A stretch of 64,000 bases of DNA, taken from assembly GCA_965222745.1 (NCBI GenBank), contig CBDCUW010000005.1, positions 3,410,001-3,474,000 on the forward strand. Direction: 5' to 3'. The position numbers and the translations under genes are program-made. The first letter of the stretch is position 1, and the number at the start of each line of letters is the position of its first letter. The DNA is from CBDCUW01 sp965222745. Its GTDB lineage: Bacteria; Planctomycetota; Planctomycetia; Pirellulales; Pirellulaceae. Shown piece by piece: positions 45,540-54,660 of the stretch. The notes below the pieces were generated by a model. It was not told the DNA's origin and did no database searches. It worked only from the letters and a program-made list of their open reading frames with translations.

Positions 45540-46145
45540 CTACTTCAAGCCGCGACGGCCGTGGTGATTGCGAATTTGATTCAGCAGGGCGAGGGCTGGC
45601 GGATGCGACTTTGTCAGCGCGACGATGCTGCTGGTCGAGACGGACCAAAACGAAGCGACCAGGCTGGGTTGCCCCCCGGCGGCGTGCAGGTCATTCAGCA
45701 ACAGTGCCAGGACAGCCGGTTTCGCTTCGTTGGAATCGGCGATGCGAAGCGATTTTCCTCGAAAACGTTCTCGTACCGCGGCCTCGTCCGGATCGAGTCT
45801 CTCGTCGAGGATCGCAATTGGCGAGGGTGTTCTCAAACCGATCGCCAACCGGTAACGCAGACGCCCCAGGGCAATCGATCGGTTCTCTGCCTGGCTGCGC
45901 CGCTCGGTTGCCTCGCAAGTGATTCCGGTCGGTTGATGACAAAGAAATACGCCAGAGCTGGTCTTGTTTCGATGTTGCCCACCCGGTCCGCTGCGGCGTT
46001 GAGCTCGAAAATCGCATTGATCCAGCAACGTCGCTGCCTCCAGAAGCGCCGGATGGGGAGCAGTGACGCATCGCACCTCCATCAGCTGCGATCGATCGGG
46101 CAACTGTGGGGTAGGATCCGATGGTGAGGGATGGCGATCCGCCAT
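45540..46145 (-). CDS. Peptide-chain-release-factor-like protein with GGQ motif
   Basis: A 201-residue protein from ATG 46145. It contains the class I release-factor catalytic domain (AQRRSGPGGQHRNKTSSGV, with GGQ, then HQPTGITCEATERRSQAENR) but no stop-codon recognition domains, so it resembles ribosome-rescue peptidyl-tRNA hydrolases (ArfB/YaeJ) or RF-like fragments. The C-terminal half is not the basic tail of ArfB. Longer readings to 46589 would overlap the divergent peptidase gene and have no homology. No ribosome-binding site is obvious, and an internal ATG at 46082 is possible. Confidence 0.8.
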   Translation of the reverse strand: MADRHPSPSDPTPQLPDRSQLMEVRCVTAPHPALLEAATLLDQCDFRAQRRSGPGGQHRNKTSSGVFLCHQPTGITCEATERRSQAENRSIALGRLRYRLAIGLRTPSPIAILDERLDPDEAAVRERFRGKSLRIADSNEAKPAVLALLLNDLHAAGGQPSLVASFWSVSTSSIVALTKSHPPALALLNQIRNHHGRRGLK

Positions 46146-46273
46146 AGGTTTATTGGTGGGGTTTGGGCGGCCGCTTCTCTTTTTGGCAATCAGCGGTGCT
46201 ATTCGGCTTGCAAACAAAGAATGCTCTAATGTCATCGATCGGTCCACCCACAGCCCGAAATATCGCGACTGAG

Positions 46274-47374
46274 ATGACGACATTGAACGAAGCCGAATCG
46301 AGTCCGCGCAAAATGCGCCAGATTGCGTCCCGCGATTCGTCCCGATCTGCCCACGATGGCGGCGACGGGCAATCGGCGACAAAGCGAGGCAGCTGGAAAG
46401 GGGTGTTCGCGTTTTTTGGGCTGCTGGGCATCGTGTTGATTGTCGCCGTCTGGGGCGGGCTGTTCGATCGCAAAACCCGCGCGCCCCAAGCTCCGACTCT
46501 TCGCGCGATCCCCGCTCGCTACGACGGCGACCGGGCGATGGGCTACTTGGTCCAACTTTGCGATCTGGGACCGCGCCCTTCCGGATCACCGGCCATGATT
46601 CGGCAACAGAAAATGTTGCAGCAGTTTTTCGTCAACCAGGGCGCTTCGGTGTCGATGCAGAGTTTTGAAATTCGGCATCCGGAAGATGGTTCGCCCGTTC
46701 CGATGTCCAACCTGATCGCGTCATGGCATCCGACGCGAAGCAAAAGATTCCTGTTGTGCGCACACTACGACACACGTCCTTATCCGGACCGCGATCGCGT
46801 CAACCGACGCGGCACGTTCATTGGTGCCAACGACGGTGCCAGCGGTACCGCCGCGCTGATGGAACTGTCTCATCAGCTATCGGATCTGCCAGCCGACGTT
46901 GGGATCGACATTGTTTTGTTTGACGGCGAAGAATTCGTCTGGCAGCAGGGACGAGACGATTACTTTCTAGGATCGACCTTCTTCGCGAAAAAATATGTCG
47001 CCACACCGCCGGAGGTTCCTTACCAGGCGGGCATTTTGTTGGACATGGTCGGTGATCGGGAATTGCAGATCTACTATGAACAAAACAGCCTGCTGTTTGC
47101 TCGCGATGTTGCCAAAAGCGTCTGGCGGACCGCGAACCGTTTGGGGGTGCGAGCGTTTGTGCCGCGCAGCCGATACAAGATCGACGATGACCACATCCCG
47201 CTCAATGAGATCGCCAAAATCCCCACCGTGGACGTGATCGACTTCGATTACCCGCGTCCCGGATTCGGAGCCCCGTCGTATTGGCATACCGAACAGGATG
47301 TGCCGGCCAATTGCAGCGGGCAATCACTCGCTGCGGTAGTATGGGTAGTGCACCAGTGGCTCAAGGAACAGTAG
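46274..47374 (+). CDS. M28-family peptidase, glutaminyl-peptide-cyclotransferase-like
   Basis: About 366 residues from ATG 46274 (in-frame starts at 46229 and 46163 also exist). One N-terminal membrane anchor (GVFAFFGLLGIVLIVAVWGG) precedes an extracytoplasmic zinc aminopeptidase-like domain: LLCAHYDTRP, FIGANDGASGTAALMEL, DIVLFDGEEF and LLDMVGDRE. This matches secreted glutaminyl cyclases, which form N-terminal pyroglutamate, within the M28 family. The gene is followed after 10 bp by a small membrane protein, probably the same transcript. Confidence 0.85.
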   Translation: MTTLNEAESSPRKMRQIASRDSSRSAHDGGDGQSATKRGSWKGVFAFFGLLGIVLIVAVWGGLFDRKTRAPQAPTLRAIPARYDGDRAMGYLVQLCDLGPRPSGSPAMIRQQKMLQQFFVNQGASVSMQSFEIRHPEDGSPVPMSNLIASWHPTRSKRFLLCAHYDTRPYPDRDRVNRRGTFIGANDGASGTAALMELSHQLSDLPADVGIDIVLFDGEEFVWQQGRDDYFLGSTFFAKKYVATPPEVPYQAGILLDMVGDRELQIYYEQNSLLFARDVAKSVWRTANRLGVRAFVPRSRYKIDDDHIPLNEIAKIPTVDVIDFDYPRPGFGAPSYWHTEQDVPANCSGQSLAAVVWVVHQWLKEQ

Positions 47375-47384
47375 GTCTTTTGCT

Positions 47385-47741
47385 ATGTTTGCCTCACACC
47401 TGATTCTGGGTGTTTCGCTGATCGGTTTCGCGTGGTGGTTGCACCAGACTGAAAAAAAAGGCTGGCCGAACGAAGCTCGCGATAGCGAACTGGACGAGCA
47501 GTATCTGAGCCGGCGACGGCGCACCCGGCGGAAGGTCAATTTCATTTTTGCCCTCTGTGGCGTGCTGGTGTTGATTGCCGGTGTCTCCGGCCCGCGGCTC
47601 TTCGTGGGCGCATGGATGTCGGTCACCGTGGCGCTGCTGACCGTGGTGGTGTTGGCCGCCATCGACGTCGTCCGGACCCAGCGGTATCACGGCAAGAAAG
47701 TCCCCGAATTGCGTCGCCGAATGCTGGACGGCGATGAGTGA
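47385..47741 (+). CDS. Small hypothetical membrane protein
   Basis: A 118-residue protein with three hydrophobic segments: LILGVSLIGFAWWL, VNFIFALCGVLVLIAGV and WMSVTVALLTVVVLAAIDVV. A highly basic stretch (SRRRRTRRK) between the first and second segments should stay in the cytoplasm. It has no recognised family. It follows the M28 gene by 10 bp and is probably co-transcribed; it converges on the zinc-ribbon gene, with a hairpin-rich repeat between. Confidence 0.75.
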   Translation: MFASHLILGVSLIGFAWWLHQTEKKGWPNEARDSELDEQYLSRRRRTRRKVNFIFALCGVLVLIAGVSGPRLFVGAWMSVTVALLTVVVLAAIDVVRTQRYHGKKVPELRRRMLDGDE

Positions 47742-47765
47742 TGTGGAACGCATCCTTGTTCCTCC

Positions 47766-47872
47766 TTGTTCCCACGCTCCCGCGTGGGAACTCCGTCCCG
47801 CCGCTCCGCGGCGTTCCGGTTTGGTCCGCAGAGCGGACGGTTTGGGCGTTCCCACGCGGAGCGTGGGAGCGA
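47766..47872. repeat. Cluster of four hairpins in a convergent gap
   Basis: Four consecutive stems: TTCCCACGC with loop TCCC (47769-47790), CGCCGC with loop TCC (47799-47813), GTCCGC with loop AGA (47824-47838) and CCCACGC with loop GGA (47851-47867). First and last are related to each other. The block lies between the stops at 47741 and 47894. Confidence 0.85.
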
Positions 47873-47893
47873 GGAAAAGGATGAAGACCTCTT

Positions 47894-48892
47894 CTAGAAC
47901 AACCAGCCGGATGGTTTGGGGCCGACTTTGAATGAGTCGTAGAAGACCTTTTGTTCTTCCGCTTCCAGTTGGCGATTGACCGCAAACTGAACGGTGGGAT
48001 CCGATTCAAAGCTTGCCGGAGCGCAGCCGATGATGATGAAGCGGCCATCAATGTGATACGCCTCGACCATCATGTTGGGCACGAACAGGCTGCCGTCAAG
48101 TTTTCCTTTGATACCCTCGTATCCGTTTCGTTTGCTGGGTGTGCCACCTAGGAAATCGCCGCCGAGTTGTCGGCTGGCCTTTTTCCTCATCTGTTCGTTG
48201 TCGATTTCCCTGGTTCCGCCGTCCATCGCACCAAAGAAGAAGTACGAACCGGTCGCACTGCTTTCGACGACGGTAAGGTCATCGGCGATCACCGTTCGCA
48301 ACTTGGTGTTGATTTTCTGCCCCTTGGGCACGAGCGTCACACAGCCTCGGTGGCCGACCGCTTGATAACCGGTGGGAGCGGAGGCTTGCAGTTTGACCAA
48401 CGGGTCTTCTTGATCCCCCGATCCGCCACCTGAACCGGTAAGCATCACTCCGGCAACGACCATTCCGATCACCAACACACCGACGCCTGCCAGGGCGCCA
48501 ACGACGGCGGCGGGGCTGAGCTTTTTGGGTGGCGGCGCTTGCTGGACCTGTGCTTGTTCTTGAGCTTCGCCGTTTTCGGCGGCGAGCGCTTCCAGCGGAT
48601 CTCCAGGAATGGGCCCTTGGTACACTTCCATGTTCTCGGCGGCGACGGGGAACTGCGACACCGCGGTGACCGGCGAAGCGCTGGGATAGTTGATCCGAGC
48701 AAAATCAAAGCCCTCGTCATCGGGATCGAGCGACTGTGGGCTGGCCCCGGCGGCAACCGGTCTGGCAGCCGCCGGCTTGGCTGCCCGCGCTGGAACGATG
48801 CCATTGCATTTGGGGCATTTGACTTTTCCAGATGCCGGCGCCTGTTTCAGTTTGAGTGCCGTGCTGCAATGAGGACATTTCACCGTCAACAT
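47894..48892 (-). CDS. Zinc-ribbon membrane-anchored hypothetical protein
   Basis: A 332-residue protein. The N-terminus is a zinc ribbon (VKCPHCSTALKLKQ then VKCPKCNGIV, two CxxC pairs) of the kind found in many planctomycete hypotheticals. A low-complexity linker rich in Ala, Pro and Gln leads to one transmembrane helix (VVGALAGVGVLVIGMVVAGVML). The C-terminal 170 residues form a globular domain without family signature (YQAVGHRGCVTLVPKGQ; SYFFFGAMDGGTREI). The function is unknown. It is divergent from pepF, with 257 bp between the start codons. Confidence 0.8.
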   Translation of the reverse strand: MLTVKCPHCSTALKLKQAPASGKVKCPKCNGIVPARAAKPAAARPVAAGASPQSLDPDDEGFDFARINYPSASPVTAVSQFPVAAENMEVYQGPIPGDPLEALAAENGEAQEQAQVQQAPPPKKLSPAAVVGALAGVGVLVIGMVVAGVMLTGSGGGSGDQEDPLVKLQASAPTGYQAVGHRGCVTLVPKGQKINTKLRTVIADDLTVVESSATGSYFFFGAMDGGTREIDNEQMRKKASRQLGGDFLGGTPSKRNGYEGIKGKLDGSLFVPNMMVEAYHIDGRFIIIGCAPASFESDPTVQFAVNRQLEAEEQKVFYDSFKVGPKPSGWLF

Positions 48893-49149
48893 CGTCGGAT
48901 TCCCAATGATTCGAGCAACTTGCGGGAACAGATCCCGAATGATTCTGTGGAAAAGACCAGTTTAACGAACCAGTCCCGAAAGAGCGAAACGTACCCCGAA
49001 AAACTGGAAAAGTCCTGGAAATTCCGGAGCCAACCCATCGCCCGCCACCAGCCCGACCAGCCGATCCGCCCACTTCCCGCCTGCGGTGACCTGAGTATCC
49101 TGTCAAGGCTTTTGTGTCCTCTCTCAAAACCACAAGGACGTCGATTCGG

Positions 49150-50949
49150 ATGAGCACCGCAACCCTGCCACTTCGCAAAGAAGTCGAGCCAAAGGACTGT
49201 TGGGATCTGTCCAGCCTTTACGCGGACGATTCCTCGTGGGAAACCGATTTTTTGAAATTGGAAAAGCAGATTCCAACCTACGACTCGTTCAAGGGCCGAT
49301 TGGGTGAATCGGCAGGTCTGCTTGCCGAGGCGCTTACTTTCGATACCGATTTTGACCGCGCCGCCGAACGACTTGGCTATTACGCGTTTCTGAAGACGAC
49401 CGAGGACCAGGGCAACAGCGACTACCAGGGCATGAAAGCCCGCTATCAGAACCTTGCCGTTCGGGCCAGCCAGGCGGCCAGCTTCATGCGGCCGGAATTG
49501 CTGGCGATCGATCAAGATCGCATGTCGGAACTGATCGCCGATCCGGCTATCGCTCCCTTTCGTTTGCAGCTGGAGCGATTGGTGCGCTATCGGCCTCATA
49601 CGCTGAGCGACAACGAGGAGCGGTTGTTGGCAATGCAAGGCGAGATGGCGGCGGCGGCGGGCAACGCCTTTCGACAACTCAACGACGCCGATTTGCGTTT
49701 CGGCGAAGTGGAGGATCACGAAGGTCGCAAGGTGGAATTGTCTCACGCCACGTTCGGTCAACTGCTGATCAGTCCCGACCGCGGTGTGCGGAGGCGAACT
49801 TTCGACCAGTACTACAAACAGTTTGCCGGTCATGAAAACACGCTCGCCGCCACCCTGTCAGGCAGCATTCAGCGCGATGTTTATTACGCTCAAGCACGGA
49901 ACTACTCCAGCAGCCTGGACGCTGCGCTCTTTCCCGACAACGTGCCGGTCGAGGTTTATGACAACTTGATTTCAGCGGTCCGCGAGTCGCTTCCCAGCGT
50001 GCATCATTATTTGGATGTGCGGCGGCGAAAAATGGGTTTGCAGGAACTTCACCATTACGACACCTACGTTCCCATTCTCAGTGACATCGAAAAACGTCAC
50101 GGCTGGGATCAGGCCGTCAACGTGATTCTGGAATCACTCGCCCCGCTGGGCAGCGAGTACGTGGGGGTTTTGGAAGAGGGCCTGCGGGGAAGGTGGGCCG
50201 ATCGCTATCCGAATCGCGGCAAACAGAGCGGCGCGTTCAGCTGCGGTTCGTTCGACGGCGATCCGTACATCTTGATGAATTTCAAAGAAGAGGTGTTGAA
50301 CGACGTCTTCACGCTCACCCACGAAGCGGGCCACTCGATGCACAGTTGGTATTCGGCCCGCAGCCAGCCGTTTCAATATTACAACTACACCATTTTCGTG
50401 GCCGAAGTCGCCAGCACCTTCAATGAACAGCTATTGACCGACCACCTGCTTGGTCAAGCGGCCGATGACAACGAACGCGCCTACCTGATCAACAACGAAT
50501 TGGACAGCATCCGCGCGACGGTTGTTCGCCAAACGATGTTTGCCGAATTCGAGAAGCGAACTCACGAAATGGCCGAGTCGGGCGAGCCGCTGACGGTGAA
50601 GTCATTTCGAGCGGTGTATCGGGAATTGCTGGACGATTACTTCGGGCCCGATTTTGTCGTCGATGAGTCGCTGGAACTGGAATGCTTTCGCATTCCTCAT
50701 TTCTACCGTGCTTTTTATGTCTACAAATACGCGACGGGGTTGAGTGCGGCGGTGGCACTTTCGCGGCGAGTGTTGGCCGGAGGCCAGCAAGAACTGGATG
50801 ACTATCACGCGTTTCTCTCTGGCGGATGCAGCAAAGATCCGCTCGATCTGTTACGCGACGCCGGTGTCGACATGGCCAGCCCGCAGCCAGTCGCCACCAC
50901 GCTGAAGCGGTTTGCCCAACTGACCGAAGAATTGGATCGTTTGCTGTAG
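49150..50949 (+). CDS. pepF: Oligoendopeptidase F (M3B)
   Basis: From ATG 49150 the enzyme has 599 residues, normal for the family. The start at 49114 is a GTG and adds unrelated residues. The M3 zinc site is HEAGH (H391, E392, H395) in TLTHEAGHSMHSW, and the third ligand is expected in the helix after IFVAEVASTFNEQLL. N-terminal PKDCWDLSSLYADD and the late FYRAFYVYKYATGLSAAVAL are characteristic. It cleaves short peptides in the cytoplasm. The next gene begins 47 bp downstream with its own ribosome-binding site. Confidence 0.93.
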   Translation: MSTATLPLRKEVEPKDCWDLSSLYADDSSWETDFLKLEKQIPTYDSFKGRLGESAGLLAEALTFDTDFDRAAERLGYYAFLKTTEDQGNSDYQGMKARYQNLAVRASQAASFMRPELLAIDQDRMSELIADPAIAPFRLQLERLVRYRPHTLSDNEERLLAMQGEMAAAAGNAFRQLNDADLRFGEVEDHEGRKVELSHATFGQLLISPDRGVRRRTFDQYYKQFAGHENTLAATLSGSIQRDVYYAQARNYSSSLDAALFPDNVPVEVYDNLISAVRESLPSVHHYLDVRRRKMGLQELHHYDTYVPILSDIEKRHGWDQAVNVILESLAPLGSEYVGVLEEGLRGRWADRYPNRGKQSGAFSCGSFDGDPYILMNFKEEVLNDVFTLTHEAGHSMHSWYSARSQPFQYYNYTIFVAEVASTFNEQLLTDHLLGQAADDNERAYLINNELDSIRATVVRQTMFAEFEKRTHEMAESGEPLTVKSFRAVYRELLDDYFGPDFVVDESLELECFRIPHFYRAFYVYKYATGLSAAVALSRRVLAGGQQELDDYHAFLSGGCSKDPLDLLRDAGVDMASPQPVATTLKRFAQLTEELDRLL

Positions 50950-50996
50950 CACTTTTTAGCCAGCTGTCCGGTTGCGACCACTGACGGAGACATCTC

Positions 50997-52052
50997 ATGA
51001 CCGCGGTCCGAATGGTTTTGACATGGTTGTTCTTTTCAACCTGCGGCACGCTGCTTGCCGACCAGATCGTTTACGTTTCTCTTTCGGGCGAGAACCGTAT
51101 CGCGGTTTATCAGCTGGAGCCCTCCAGCGGTCGGTTGCTCGAATTGAGTGATGTTCAAACCGACGGCGGCCCTGGCGCGTTGTGTCTGCATCCCAGCGGA
51201 AAATACTTGCTCGCTTCGATCAAATCGGTGGGCAACCTGGCGAGTTTTCGGATTGTTGGCGATGGTTTGGAACAGATCGATCAAATTCCGGCCGGCGCGG
51301 ACCCGTCGTTTCTGGCGACCGATCCATCCGGCAAGTTTCTAATCAGCGCCTACTATCGAGCCGGCAAGGTGATGGTTCATTCGATTGGCGACGACGGTCG
51401 CCTCGACCCACAACCGCTCCAGTCGATCGATACTGACGAAAAGGCGCATGGTGTGGTCTTCGATGCATCGGGGCGGTTTGTGTTCGTTCCTCATACCGGA
51501 CCCAACGCCATCTTCCAGTTTCGGTTTGAACCGACCAGCGGACGGCTGATGCCGAATCGGCCTGCCAAGGTCCAGCGGCCACAGCAATCGGGACCGCGGC
51601 ATCTATGGTTTCGGCCGGACGGAAAGTTCGCTTACGGCAGCGACGAACAAGGAAACAGCGTCACTGCCTATCAGTTTGATTCCCAAACGGGAACGCTGCT
51701 CCCGATGCAAACCGTTTCCACCCTTCCGGCCGATTTTGACCAGCGCAACAGCACGTCGGACATCGAAGTTCATCCCAGCGGCAAGTTCGTGTTCGTGGCC
51801 AATCGCGGACACGACAGCATCGCCCGATTCGCGATCGATTCCGATGGCAAGGTCAGCCATTTGGGAAATACTGCGACCGAAAAGACGACACGATCTTTCA
51901 ACATCGACCGCGAAGGAAAGCTGATGATCGCGGCGGGTCAGAATTCCGATAGAATTGCCACCTTCAGAATTCGCAGCGATGGATCCCTCGATCGACTCGC
52001 CACGACCGCGGTCGGATCGAAACCCTGGTGGGTTTTGGTTGTGAATCGATAA
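50997..52052 (+). CDS. Exported lactonase-family seven-bladed propeller
   Basis: A 351-residue protein with signal peptide MTAVRMVLTWLFFSTCGTLLA. Repeated blades (CLHPSGKYLLASI, ATDPSGKFLISAY, VFDASGRFVFVPH, WFRPDGKFAYGSD, EVHPSGKFVFVAN) identify the 6-phosphogluconolactonase/lactonase-type propeller (Pfam lactonase family). With a signal peptide it is unlikely to be the cytosolic pentose-phosphate enzyme; a periplasmic sugar lactonase is more likely. GGAG is positioned seven bases before the ATG. It ends 27 bp before the MBL-fold gene. Confidence 0.88.
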   Translation: MTAVRMVLTWLFFSTCGTLLADQIVYVSLSGENRIAVYQLEPSSGRLLELSDVQTDGGPGALCLHPSGKYLLASIKSVGNLASFRIVGDGLEQIDQIPAGADPSFLATDPSGKFLISAYYRAGKVMVHSIGDDGRLDPQPLQSIDTDEKAHGVVFDASGRFVFVPHTGPNAIFQFRFEPTSGRLMPNRPAKVQRPQQSGPRHLWFRPDGKFAYGSDEQGNSVTAYQFDSQTGTLLPMQTVSTLPADFDQRNSTSDIEVHPSGKFVFVANRGHDSIARFAIDSDGKVSHLGNTATEKTTRSFNIDREGKLMIAAGQNSDRIATFRIRSDGSLDRLATTAVGSKPWWVLVVNR

Positions 52053-52078
52053 AAATTCTCTTTCCCATCCTAATCATC

Positions 52079-53668
52079 ATGACGGTTCTCACTTTCTGCG
52101 GCGCCGCGGGGACGGTGACCGGTTCTTGCTCGCACATCGATTCGCCGCCAGGAAGATTTTTGGTGGATTGCGGATTGTTTCAGGGCAACCGGACCACTCA
52201 GGAATTGAATCTGGGCGAATTTCCTTTCGATGCGGCGGCGGCAGAGTTTCTGATTTTGACGCACGCGCACATCGACCATAGTGGCCTGTTGCCGAAACTG
52301 GTACGAGCGGGATTCGAGGGAAAGATCTATGCAACCGAGGCGACCGCCGATTTGCTGGAGTTCATGATCCGGGATTCGGCCCACATTCAAGAATCGAACG
52401 CCGAGCGGCACAACAAGAAGCGCCAGCGGCGAGGACAGAAGCTTGTCGAACCGATCTACACCATCGCCGATGCCGACCGGACTTTGGAACTGATTCGGCC
52501 GGTCGGTTACGAAGAATGGTTCGAACCGAAACCGGGTGTGCGAGTGCGATATTGGAACGCCGGCCACCTGCTTGGATCGGCGTCGGCCGAAATCGAGATC
52601 GACCAGCAAGACGGCGGCAAGAAGCTCAGTCTGCTGTTTTCGGGTGACCTTGGCCCGGAAGAAAAGGTGTTTCATCCTGAACCCGACGCGCCGACCGGTT
52701 ACGACTACATCATTTGTGAAAGCACCTACGGCGATCGCGAGCGTGAAGATTACACGTTAGAAAAGCGACGGGAAGCGATTCGTGATGAATTGGTTCGTGG
52801 TTTGTCGCGCGGCGGCAACGTGGTCATTCCCTCCTTTGCCGTCGAACGCAGTCAGGAATTGTTGCACGACATCGGCGTGTTGCTTTCTGCCGGCGAGATT
52901 CCCAATGCAACGGTCTACTTGGATTCGCCCTTGGCGAGGAAGGTCACCGAGGTTTTCATCCGTCACGCCGCGGCGATGGAAGATGTCGAAGTGAATGAGA
53001 GCGAATTGTTCCGCCACGAAAACTTTCGTCTCGTCCAAAGCGTGGACGAAAGCAAAGCGGTCAATCGTATCAAGGGGGGCGCGATCATCATTTCGGCCAG
53101 CGGCATGTGCAACGCGGGGCGCATCAAGCATCACCTTCGCAGCAACATCTGGCGGCCGGAGTCGACCATTCTGTTCGTCGGCTACCAGTCACCCGGAACA
53201 CTCGGTCACATCATCACCAGCGGGGCCAAGGAGGTTCGGATTCACGGCAAGGATTGCAAAGTCCGAGCCGAGATTCGTCGGCTTGGCAACTATTCGGCTC
53301 ACGCCGATCAAAGCGAGCTGATCGATTGGATTTTGGAGCGCGGACCGGCCGCCGGCGGCCTGTTCCTCAACCACGGAGACGATGACGCGAGAAACGAATT
53401 GCGGAACCTGTTGGCCAGCCGTGGTGTTGATGCCAGCCGGATTTTCATACCCCAGTTCGACGAAAGTTTTCGACTGGTTGCCGGCACGCCGGCGGAGTCA
53501 ACGGGCAAGCCCGAACCACGAATTGACTCCGATTCGCTGCTGCGAGATTGGCACAACGAATACGCGGCGTTCATGTTGGAACTGGGAAATCGGCTGCAAG
53601 CGAGCGAAACGCCCACCGCACGTCGGCAGCTGATCGACCGCCTGAGGGCCGCTTTGGATCAATCGTAG
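52079..53668 (+). CDS. MBL-fold/beta-CASP RNA-processing-type nuclease
   Basis: A 529-residue cytoplasmic protein from ATG 52079; the GTG at 52028 overlaps the lactonase gene and adds unrelated residues. Metallo-beta-lactamase motif THAHIDHSG lies at 61-69 and is followed by an AGHLLGSASAEIE metal-ligand segment and FSGDLG. A beta-CASP insertion (VVIPSFAVERSQELLHDIG, SASGMCNAGRIKHHL) and a terminal RMMBL-type segment (AHADQSELIDWI) follow, as in CPSF73/YSH1-like proteins. Such bacterial members are exo- or endonucleases acting on RNA. The C-terminal 70 residues are an extension. Confidence 0.92.
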   Translation: MTVLTFCGAAGTVTGSCSHIDSPPGRFLVDCGLFQGNRTTQELNLGEFPFDAAAAEFLILTHAHIDHSGLLPKLVRAGFEGKIYATEATADLLEFMIRDSAHIQESNAERHNKKRQRRGQKLVEPIYTIADADRTLELIRPVGYEEWFEPKPGVRVRYWNAGHLLGSASAEIEIDQQDGGKKLSLLFSGDLGPEEKVFHPEPDAPTGYDYIICESTYGDREREDYTLEKRREAIRDELVRGLSRGGNVVIPSFAVERSQELLHDIGVLLSAGEIPNATVYLDSPLARKVTEVFIRHAAAMEDVEVNESELFRHENFRLVQSVDESKAVNRIKGGAIIISASGMCNAGRIKHHLRSNIWRPESTILFVGYQSPGTLGHIITSGAKEVRIHGKDCKVRAEIRRLGNYSAHADQSELIDWILERGPAAGGLFLNHGDDDARNELRNLLASRGVDASRIFIPQFDESFRLVAGTPAESTGKPEPRIDSDSLLRDWHNEYAAFMLELGNRLQASETPTARRQLIDRLRAALDQS

Positions 53669-53926
53669 GGATTGCAGCGAAAGTTCCCTTCGCGGCGGAT
53701 TCGCAGGTCAAAAATTTTTCCAGCAAAATGTAAGATGGCTGCTGCGCGACCACACTAATAGCGTGGCGGTCTTCGTCGGATGTCTCGATCCGGGCTTCGG
53801 CGATACCGCGGCACGGCCGAAGTTGGATCGCGGATCCCAACCGCCGGAAAACTTGCCATGCCGAACGAGACCTGCACGGGCTTCGGTATAGGATAGGTTC
53901 AATCGCTGCCGGCACGCGCGCGACAC

Positions 53927-54622
53927 GTGGCTGTCGGTGGCCAGGCGGGTGGTTCGTTGCGACTACCACCAAACCAATTGGGCCCGGTTAAAAACGAGTT
54001 GACTGGTTTGACGCGAATCGACGCCGAATCGTCCGAAGCATCTGTAACGCCGTATGCCGATGATCGGTTGCTGGTGGAACAATTGGTGCGCGGTGACGGC
54101 AAGGCGTGGCAGGTTTTCGTTCAAACTCACGGAAGGCTTGTTCGCTCGCGCGTTGCCGACGTCGCCTCGACGTTTGGGCGCAGTGAAGATGATTCGGCGA
54201 TTGACGACGCGACGGCCGAAGTATTCGCGGCGCTGCTGGGCAACGATGCCGCCGCGCTGCGAGCGTTTGCGGGCAGGTCGTCACTGGGGACGTACGTGGC
54301 GGTCATCGCCACCCGCAGTGCCACCCGCGGCTTCGCCAGGAAAAGGCTGGTTGTCGCCTCGTCCGAAGCGGACCTTCACGAGGCCACTCGTGATGCATCG
54401 ACCGACCCGGCCAGCGACCTGATTGACGCCGAACAACAGCAACGACTTCACCTGATGTTGCAGCGGCTGCCACCCAAACAACGAGATGTCGTCAGTTTGT
54501 TTCACTTACAAGGAAAGAGTTATTCAGACATCAGTAAACAGATGAACATGCCGATCGGGTCGATCGGACCCACCCTGCGCCGCGCCGAGGCGAAGCTTCG
54601 GCAGTGGTTGGAAAACGATTGA
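53927..54622 (+). CDS. ECF-like sigma-70 factor
   Basis: Up to 231 residues. Region 2 is recognisable from about residue 45 (DDRLLVEQLVRGDGKAWQVF; IDDATAEVFAALL; SLGTYVAVIATRSATRGF) and region 4 at the end (LQRLPPKQRDVVSLFHLQG; SYSDISKQMNMPIGSIGPTL), which makes it a small sigma factor of the ECF type. The start is uncertain: 53927 is GTG, and a TTG near 53999 is also possible. Its last 19 bases overlap the most upstream possible start of the FecR-like gene. The two form a likely sigma/regulator pair. Confidence 0.82.
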   Translation: MAVGGQAGGSLRLPPNQLGPVKNELTGLTRIDAESSEASVTPYADDRLLVEQLVRGDGKAWQVFVQTHGRLVRSRVADVASTFGRSEDDSAIDDATAEVFAALLGNDAAALRAFAGRSSLGTYVAVIATRSATRGFARKRLVVASSEADLHEATRDASTDPASDLIDAEQQQRLHLMLQRLPPKQRDVVSLFHLQGKSYSDISKQMNMPIGSIGPTLRRAEAKLRQWLEND

Positions 54623-54660
54623 TCCCATCCATTCAACCCTTCACAACAAGACCCTTTTTC

